DNA of 64,000 nt. It comes from Strigops habroptila. Its lineage: Eukaryota > Chordata > Aves > Psittaciformes > Psittacidae. A program made the position numbers and the translations under genes. The notes beneath the pieces are model-generated. The model was not told the origin of the DNA. It made no database searches and was given only the letters and a program-made list of their open reading frames with translations. Below are positions 50,856-64,000 of the stretch, piece after piece. The stretch lies in assembly GCF_004027225.2 (NCBI RefSeq), contig NC_044278.2:98448743-98512742 (forward strand), written 5' to 3'. Position 1 is the first letter of the stretch; each line of letters begins with the position of its first letter.

Positions 50856-53800
50856 CATAGCCAGGTTTCCAGCAAGAACTGTTGCAACCAAAGGGAATAG
50901 GAGAAAGCCTGGTGCAGGAAAGGCAGTGACAGGACTTGAGACATGACAATATTTGCCTTCAGTTGAACAAACATTATCAACACTTCGGCATGCATGGAAG
51001 GAAGGATCCAACTCTGACTCTCTATGGAGAATAGCAGGTAGAAGAAAAGGACTCCACTGACTGGAGACAATACAGGTAAATTGTGAGGACAGACAGGTCC
51101 CAGTGCACTCAGTCACTCAGTTTCGTGCCTCTGGTCATATTTCCTTCAGAGTGGTAAGCCCTAGAGAGTGACATCTGTTACCAAAAGAACAAGGAGAAGG
51201 CGGCCCTCTGGGGAATTTTTAGCTACAAACAAGAAAATCTCTGAATTTCTTACCACCACAAAGGCTTTAGCCCTCTAGGCAGCCACAGAGCAGTCATTGG
51301 AAAGATTGAATGAGGTGGCAAAAACTGTGCAGCAGAGCAGAAATTAAGAGTACCCTGGTCAGAGCTGGGAAGGAGTTCAAGGCTTGAAAATTCCTCTTGC
51401 TGACTCACTCAGGGCGAGTCAAAGGCTTTCCCTGACAAGTGCTGTTCACACATCCAGAATCTCAGCTTCTACTTAGAGAAGTCACATTGAGTTCTCACAG
51501 GGCTGAGGATAGCCACTTAACAATGGTACCTGCAGCGAGATGCCAACCTCCCAATGCTGCATAGCATTGCTGCAGCACAGCTATCCTGTGCTCAGCACCT
51601 CTGCTGGATGCAAAGGGATCGCCAGTTCCCTGTTTCTAAGGCTGCTGGTCAGAGCTGGCTGAGCAGCAACAGACCTGGCAAGCATCATACCAGTTTTGTG
51701 GAACAGCAGAGGAAAACTCCAGAAGCAGCAGCGCCCAGTCTGGAGCTGCTCACAGGAGCATGGGATGGGAGGGATCCAGCTCACCAAAACCACTTCTGCA
51801 GTGGTGGTATCTATCTTGTCCCAATATAGAGCAGATTAACTGAGCAGTAAAACAGTCTATTTCTTGCCATTGGCCATGAAGAGATCCACGGAGGACTGGG
51901 CAATGCATCTCACATGTGAATACCTGTATTTTCTGTGAGTCCTACCTGGAAAGTCTAGGAAATCCAAACAGTTGAAGAAGCAATAAAAAAGCAGAAATAC
52001 TTTTCTCTACCAAAGGACTTAAAAGGGTGGCAGCAAATTCTTCATTCCACACGTAGGGGCATATCAGGGGCAGAAGCAAAGAAAGTAGTCTCCAGAACAC
52101 CACCCTTGTGCTGGCCAGAAGTGCATTGGGCCAGATAAGGGTCTACATATAGTCTCTTAACAGGTATCCCAGTGCCTGTATTTCGAGACAGGTAAGAAGA
52201 TAACTTCTGGAGTGATCCCCTGTCATTGGTCCAATCTTTTGTGTGTTTTCAGGACTCAGTTCTTCAATTCATGAGTAACGTGCAAATTCCTAAATGGTAT
52301 ATGCCAGTGGGTAGGCAGAAGCAGGATTTAACCCTGCCCCAGCTGCAGCATAGTGCTACATCAAGCAAGAGGTTGTAAACCTCCTGTTGGTACCAGACAC
52401 TGGTCCTCCGCCTGCTTAAACTGCCCCAGCTCTCTGAGCAGTCATTGTGCACTGAGGGTGCACTCCAATGAGGGTGTTCCTGCAGCCTCTTCTCATGCAC
52501 ATGTTTTGCATTATCTGTACATTATTTGCTTTGTAGCAATTATTCCACTCTTTCATTATGCTGGATAAATGAGAGGTCGCTGTAATTCAAAGGTGTTGGC
52601 TAACTTTCCTAAAAAGAATTGGCCTTACCTAGACGGAGCTTTTGGGACCAAACAATATGTTAAAACATGTTCAAACCATATATTCCTGTCAGCGTTTATA
52701 ACCAAGAGTGCACACTGCTGTTTGTTTCCATAAGCCAGTAAGGATAAGACTGAAAGATTATGTGCTGCTGGTGTTTAGGCCAGAGGAACTCTGGACATGA
52801 GGTCAATCAATACAAGCCTGCTGAATTGTTCCTGGTGTTGGGATAATTCATCCTTGTCACAATAACTCAAATTGCCTCCTTATCTTCTCAGGTAGCTTTT
52901 AGATCTGCACGATAGCAACTGGGGATTAATTCCCCCTACATACGTTTAAGGCCTTAGCTAAGATAATTAGGCACTATGTGAGTTAGTAACTAATAGAGAA
53001 ATCTTGGGGTACCAAGATTTGTGTTCCAGCCTAGGGGCTGCATCTTCATAGGTAACTCACTGTAGCTGGGTTGCCCAAAATGTTTTGACTCCAATTACCC
53101 TCTCTTATCTGATATGTCAGTATCCAAAATTATTTGGGTCAACCTTAGGTTCCTCAGTGCAGCAATGCTGTTAACAGCACTGATGGTGTGAGATATAAGT
53201 GAAGTGAGTTTATGAAAAGAGGCGATATCTTCTATTAGACCAATATTTGCATGGATTAATACGTATTTCAGTTTTCTGACCTGCATTTTGCATGTCTTAA
53301 GTACCAACCATTGACATTTGCCTCCTCATGCTAGATCTTTTCTAACTATATTGCAAGAGCTAAATTAGTATTGCTGCAATATTTGAATTGCCATTTACAT
53401 TTCCTTTTAAAGATCCCACTGTCTGGCTGGCAACCTTTCCAAGTACCTGAAAAGGTTTTAAATTGTGTGTCTAGCTCCAGGTCTGTGCTTTCTTTGCCCA
53501 TCTGTGAAACACTGGTAGTAAAATGTACAGTGTATTGCAAACAACTGTTAATTGTTATTAAACCTGGCTGTGGTTTTGGCAAATGCTGGTGATAGTACTT
53601 AGCAAACTCCTGACATGCTCAGTCTTTCAGGACAGAAGGAATAGGTAACTTTTGAAAGGGAGGTATGTGCCATCTCTTGCATTTCTGAAAGAAGACTGTG
53701 TGTGCATGCCCTACCTGTGAATTTTATAGTACCTTGCTCAAATCAGGAATGAGTCTATATTTTGCATATGGAATTGCTGCAACTGACTGCAAATCTGCTT

Positions 53801-53891
53801 TTGATGCTTGGTTTTGGACAGGTTTGTTGCCTTTCGATAACTTGTATATAGACAGCAATATTTGGGCAGCATGGAATATTCCTCTTTTTAA

Positions 53892-57071
<3,180 letters not shown>

Positions 57072-57182
57072 TGGAAACTCCACCTCCACCTTACCATGCA
57101 AGAGAACCTCCAGGAACCCACAATGGGCGGTCAATGGATGCAATAGCTGAAAGTCAACTAGTGCTGTCTTTGCCCAATGGAG
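57072..57182 (+). CDS. SMAD9: SMAD9 in-frame linker cassette exon with PY motif
   Basis: This exon has 111 bases, exactly 37 codons, phase 1 on both sides, so it can be skipped without a frameshift. It encodes residues 224-260, beginning VETPPPPYHAREPPGTHNGR and ending near LVLSLPNG. Human SMAD9 isoforms of 467 and 430 residues differ by 37 residues, which matches omission of this exon. The PPPPY at 227-231 satisfies the PPxY motif bound by WW domains of Smurf and Nedd4-type ubiquitin ligases and of YAP, as in the SMAD1/5 linkers. The rest of the exon is poorly conserved linker. The acceptor is CAATAG and the donor GTAAAT. Confidence 0.93.
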
Positions 57183-59337
<2,155 letters not shown>

Positions 59338-61594
59338 TGAGATTACTTCTGAAATAGAAGAAAAGCTGCTGATTCTTTTCTGACTGGATAACAATCAGCA
59401 GAGTAGCTCCTTACCAAAGCTATTTACTTGGCCAGCGAAGAGAAAAATGTTGTTTATAGTTGTGTGTTCTAATTTAGCAGTATGTATTTTCATTTTATTT
59501 ATTAGGGCTTCTGGCAACTGGGAATATTGCCATTGAAATGCCACTAAAAGGATAATTGCTGGTGCCTCAGGCTTATTCTCCTCCCACCAAATAACAAAGG
59601 GAGATGGATGAAACAGTAGTTGAGTTACTTGGCTGAAGAACTCTACAACTCTGGGGTTGCCTTTGTAGCTTTTTCCTCCCTATCAGTCTGATTCCCTGTC
59701 TTGTCAACTTCTCACTAGTAAAACTAAGTCTTGGGTTCTCCCTCAGCAGTTCTTCTTGTATGCTCCACTTCTGGTGTACGTATACCCTGTGCATGCAGGG
59801 TCATATACTACTGGTGGCAAGTACAAGGAGACCATAGTTGGATATGTGTGGCTGCACACACTCCATCCCAGTTCACTAGGGCTGTGTAGGGCCTGCTATT
59901 CTCCCAGAACTTACTGTTGCTTGTGGCGGTGAGTCAGAAGCCCTGTACAGGCCACTTCTCTGTGTAGATGGAGCTTTGCCCGTTCTGGTATATCCAGTCT
60001 AGACTCATTATCCTGCCAACCCAGCCTCTCACCAGTAGCTGCCTGGGAATGGATTTCCCACTGGGCTAATTAACTCTAATTGTTCCACTCCTATTATCTC
60101 GTCAACCTCACCTCATTTCCCAGGCCTAGAGCAGTATTTTAATTGGCTCTTGATAGTCTAGTGTTGAATGACTGAATACCAGGAAGCTCTGAGATGAATG
60201 TGGCATCGTTTTTACAAACAACACTGAACCTGTAGGCTAGCACAGGAGATGTTGTACTTAGCTTTTGCACTTTTCTCTGGAAAGGAAAGCACTTGTGTTG
60301 CAGATGCACTGTGTGAAGCCAGTATGATGCTACAAGTGTCTATCATAGTAGCTTGTTGTGAGGGGTGGAAATGGGTTGTACACCTAGTTCTAACTTACTC
60401 AGAAATAAAGCAAAGCTTCTCTGTCAGTATAAGCTGCCAGAGGGGTGTAGGTCAAAGCTGAGCCCAGCCCTAAAAGAAGACTGACAAAAGATCCCAGTTA
60501 AAGCTGTCATTTGAGGACGTTACATCCTGTGACCTTCTGCCCCAAAAGAGGAAGAGACAGAACAGAAAGTGAGGTGAATGCTAATGGTCCTCATCCATTC
60601 AAATCTGAAGATCTGTCTTCATTGGTTAAAAGTCCTTTAAAGTCTTACTCTAGGAATCTGCCCAAGGGAAGGGAGCAGGTTGCCCAGAGAGGAGCTTACT
60701 ATATCAGAGATCCTTAATTTTACTGCACTTCCCTGTTTATGCAAATGTTAAAAAAACATGTCCAAGTGGAGTAGAGGTGGCACCAGTACAGGCCTGCTGA
60801 AGAGCACACAGCAGCTCCAAAAGTATGTAGTTCAAAGGCACGCTAGACAGATGAAAGCTACTGAAATGGATGCAATTGTCACATGTTAACAGGGTAGAAA
60901 AAAGAGTGAGTAAACAAGATTAGCTCAGTAGGATAAGGATATGTGATTGAATTGTCATCTAGTGTATCAGCGTGAAACGGTTTCCTGGAAATACCACATC
61001 AAAGCTAAAAACAATCCAGAACACAATGCAACATCTACTAGCAATTGGACCTGTTTCAGCAGTCAGACTTCAAGGACAAAAAGGGGACTTCTGATGAGAA
61101 TCAAAAAGATGTGGATGCTGGGAGACTGATGAATTTTCGGTTTCTGCAGAGAGCAGTGAAATCCCACTAAAACATATGGATCCTTGATTTGGCTTTCTAC
61201 AATTATTAATGTGTATCCTTCCTTGAGGATGCTTGCCTCTGGTGAATGAATACCGGAAGAATGGAAATACACACTGACATTTTATTACTCCTTTATTTAT
61301 TGCTTTTAAAGGTCCACAAGGAAAAGGCAAATTGTAGCCTATGCTTTCAGAAGTGACTTTGGCATTTTTCTTATTATAGTACAGAGTTTGGGCAATGCCT
61401 TTGAAATCATTCATTTTTTTTCAGAAGTTGAGTTACTCAGTATACTTAAAAATCCAGCCTTTAAAATTTTTCACTTTAGCACCCAGAAATGTGGTCACCC
61501 TAAATCAGTAGCCATACCTGAAGATTTGGAATGTGGTGAATATTTATATCCTTATTCTTCTTTCCCTACCTTGTGTTCTCACTCTTTACGTCGT

Positions 61595-61775
61595 GGGTGG
61601 CAGAGCACTGGAACAGGCTGTCCAGGGAGGTTGTGGAGTCTCCCTCTCTGGAGACATTCAAAACCCGTCTGGACGTGTTTCTGTGTAACCTGCTCTAGGT
61701 GGCCCTGCCTTGCCAGGGGGGTTGGACTAGATGATCTCCAGAGCTCCCTTCCAAGCCTAATGATTCTGTGATTTC
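61595..61775 (+). mobile_element. CR1 LINE 3' end
   Basis: A residual frame reads like the CR1 ORF2 C-terminus ('agagcactggaacaggctgt', 'tggagacattcaaaacccgt'). It is followed by the canonical tail 'ggggttggactagatgatct' and the end 'gattctgtgattt'. It is a short 5'-truncated copy with an intact 3' end. Confidence 0.93.
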
Positions 61776-62670
61776 AGAAAGTTATATGGACTCCATTAAG
61801 GTCAGCTAGGACCTTTGTGTTTTCAGTCCTTCTCTTTTACCCACCTTCCACAGAAGGGAAAGGAGACATAAGTCAAGTAATAGCAGTCACAGTGTGCAAC
61901 TCCCCATGATGTCTGGTGCAGCTGGACTGGAGCTGACAGATGGTCTAATGAGCTGTCATCTCACCCGTGTTCCCAGGGCAATACTACCATGTGCTCTGAG
62001 CCACACCCCCGCTACTCACGTCTAATTTGAGATCTCGTGGGTGCATAGAAGTAAAAGTCAAGTGATGGCTTGAAGACAGACTTTAAGGTTCCCATCTGAG
62101 TCATCCTGGAAGTCTATGGGAGAGTGTACTTTTCCCAGATTCCTTTCCCACTCAACCTGCTTTTCCTCAAGTCTTTCCCACTTATGTTTAGAAGCTGGTT
62201 TTATCCTAAGGATGTGCTGGTGCCCCTTGCTGTCATGACCACAGAATGATGAACAGACTGGGAATATGTAACCAGTCTTTTTTGTATGAAAGACAACAGG
62301 AACAAAACTAATTACAACTGAGTTATTAAAGTGTAGTTATCACTAGCTCTGCAGGCAGGCTACTGAGACTCAGTGAACATGTGCATTTGTATGTAAGGGT
62401 TTGACTGCCATACCTGGGACTAGAAAGGAGGATTTTCTTTTCCTTTAGTGGTGGTTTTTATGAGAACAAAGAACTGAGTTCTCCCACCTTTCTTGGCCAT
62501 GGGAGGGGTTCGTCTCACCTAATCTAGCCATGGGAAGGGTGAATGTCTAGGCATCTTCACAGGATGACTTGGCCCCCTTCAGGGTGTGGTTTCATGCACA
62601 AGTTTAAGCAGTCTGGGTCCCCATTGCCACGCTTGCACTGATGAAGATCTCACTTCAAATAAATCTTCTT

Positions 62671-62695
62671 TTGTTTTGTTTTGTTTGTTTTTAAG
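62671..62695. repeat. TTTTG simple repeat
   Basis: About 25 bases of TTTTG/TTTG units lie in SMAD9 intron 5. It is a simple sequence repeat. Confidence 0.8.
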
Positions 62696-63771
62696 TTTAT
62701 TAGCTGGTTCAGTTCCCCAATCTGGATGGCTGCCCAATCCCCAGCCATCACTGACAGCATGAAAGCGGGTGTGGGAAGAAGCAGCAGGGGCAAGGAATGA
62801 GCAAGCCTTTTCAGCACCTGCATAGACTTCCATCAGTTCAAGCTGGCTGTGAGCCTGCGCTTTGTAGTGGATGGAGTGAGTCATCTGGTCACAGTGCTTC
62901 TCATCATCTATCAACTAGGGAAGGCATCTACACAGCTTACACAAGATCCCTAACTTTACAGTTGCTGAATTGGGCTAAGATAAATTCTCTCACCAATTTA
63001 GGTATATTTTCATGCAAGCAACATCCTGGAGGGACCAGAGTCTTTGAATGGATAGAAATGCTTCCATCTTCATTTCCCCAAGGCACAGGAAAACAACTGA
63101 GAGTTAGTGTCAGTAAGTCACTTACTTGGGCACTGAAAGTCCAGAAGGAAATCAGTCATTTTCTTGGTAAAGGTCACTTTGAACGGGATCTGATGAGTAA
63201 GTCATGTCATGTAAATGCAAATACGTGGTTTTGATGTGGTGGGTAAAGCAAAATGCAGAAAAGCTATTTTAAGCATACACCATGCTGTGTTTCAACTGCA
63301 TGAGATAGGATCCTGTAGTAAAAAACTAGCATGCAATGAAACTGGTCTTGGTCAGCCTGCATGTGCTCAACAGTGAATATACATTTAGATGTGTAATGCA
63401 TAACAGATTTGTCACTTCTCTTACAGTTTTGATCCATTTTTTGTGTATGGTTGACATCTGTTTGATACTTACGTGTGTATGTGTGTGTCTTGTTATACTG
63501 TGCTGTTGGGTTAAAGAAGTAAACCAACCTTCCACTGAGAAACAAAGAAGAACATCACATGCTAAGACTTTTTTCTCCTAGACCAGTACCTCAAAATAGT
63601 GTTTATGACAATTTCCTCTTAATGTTGGTGGGTTCATTGTACAGTTACATGGATATGCACACAGTTTACTGTCTTTTGAAAAGTAGTGTATAGGCACTGG
63701 TTCCTGGGCTTGTATGCCCACACCAGTAAGACTTACCGGTGCAAAGCGTGCTGTGAATAATGGAGAAATAA

Positions 63772-64000
<229 letters not shown>

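Overview
This is vertebrate nuclear DNA, most likely from a bird. It has spliced genes separated by long AT-rich introns and spacers, one strong CpG island, and several CR1-type LINE fragments. The CR1 3' ends carry the ATTCTATG-type terminal repeat seen in birds and their reptile relatives. No bacterial or viral genes, CRISPR arrays, rRNA or tRNA genes were recognised.

Two genes lie head-to-tail on the + strand. At the left edge are the last two coding exons of ALG5, the dolichyl-phosphate beta-glucosyltransferase (6534-6619 and 7791-7903). Positions 1-6533 are the intron before them and hold a 2-kb broken CR1 element. About 24-25 kb of intergenic sequence follows (roughly 8.2-32.1 kb). It contains one younger CR1 fragment (11.4 kb) and one very old CR1/L3-like LINE on the + strand (26.1-27.5 kb), apparently interrupted by an inverted CR1 piece.

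The right half is SMAD9 (also called SMAD8), a BMP receptor-regulated transcription factor. A CpG-island promoter covers about 32.16-33.56 kb, and a probable noncoding first exon ends at a perfect splice donor after 33238. A 14-kb first intron separates it from the coding exons: 47993-48404 (MH1 DNA-binding domain), 53965-54222 (linker with Ser/Thr-Pro sites), 57072-57182 (37-codon linker cassette with a PY motif), 59006-59227 (start of MH2) and 63797-64000 (MH2, cut by the window end). All junctions obey GT-AG and all splice in phase 1. Together they give 402 codons, so about 65 C-terminal residues, including the receptor-phosphorylated tail, lie beyond the window.

The two genes are not linked in function: ALG5 makes the glucose donor for N-glycan assembly in the ER, and SMAD9 carries BMP signals to the nucleus. 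Human chromosome 13 has the same neighbours in the same relative orientation, which supports both identifications. The points most worth a second look are the PPPPY motif inside the in-frame SMAD9 cassette exon, the long pyrimidine tract that precedes it, a roughly 20-bp near-perfect hairpin at 31.06-31.11 kb just upstream of the SMAD9 CpG island, and G-quadruplex and GCN-repeat sequence at the SMAD9 promoter and first exon.
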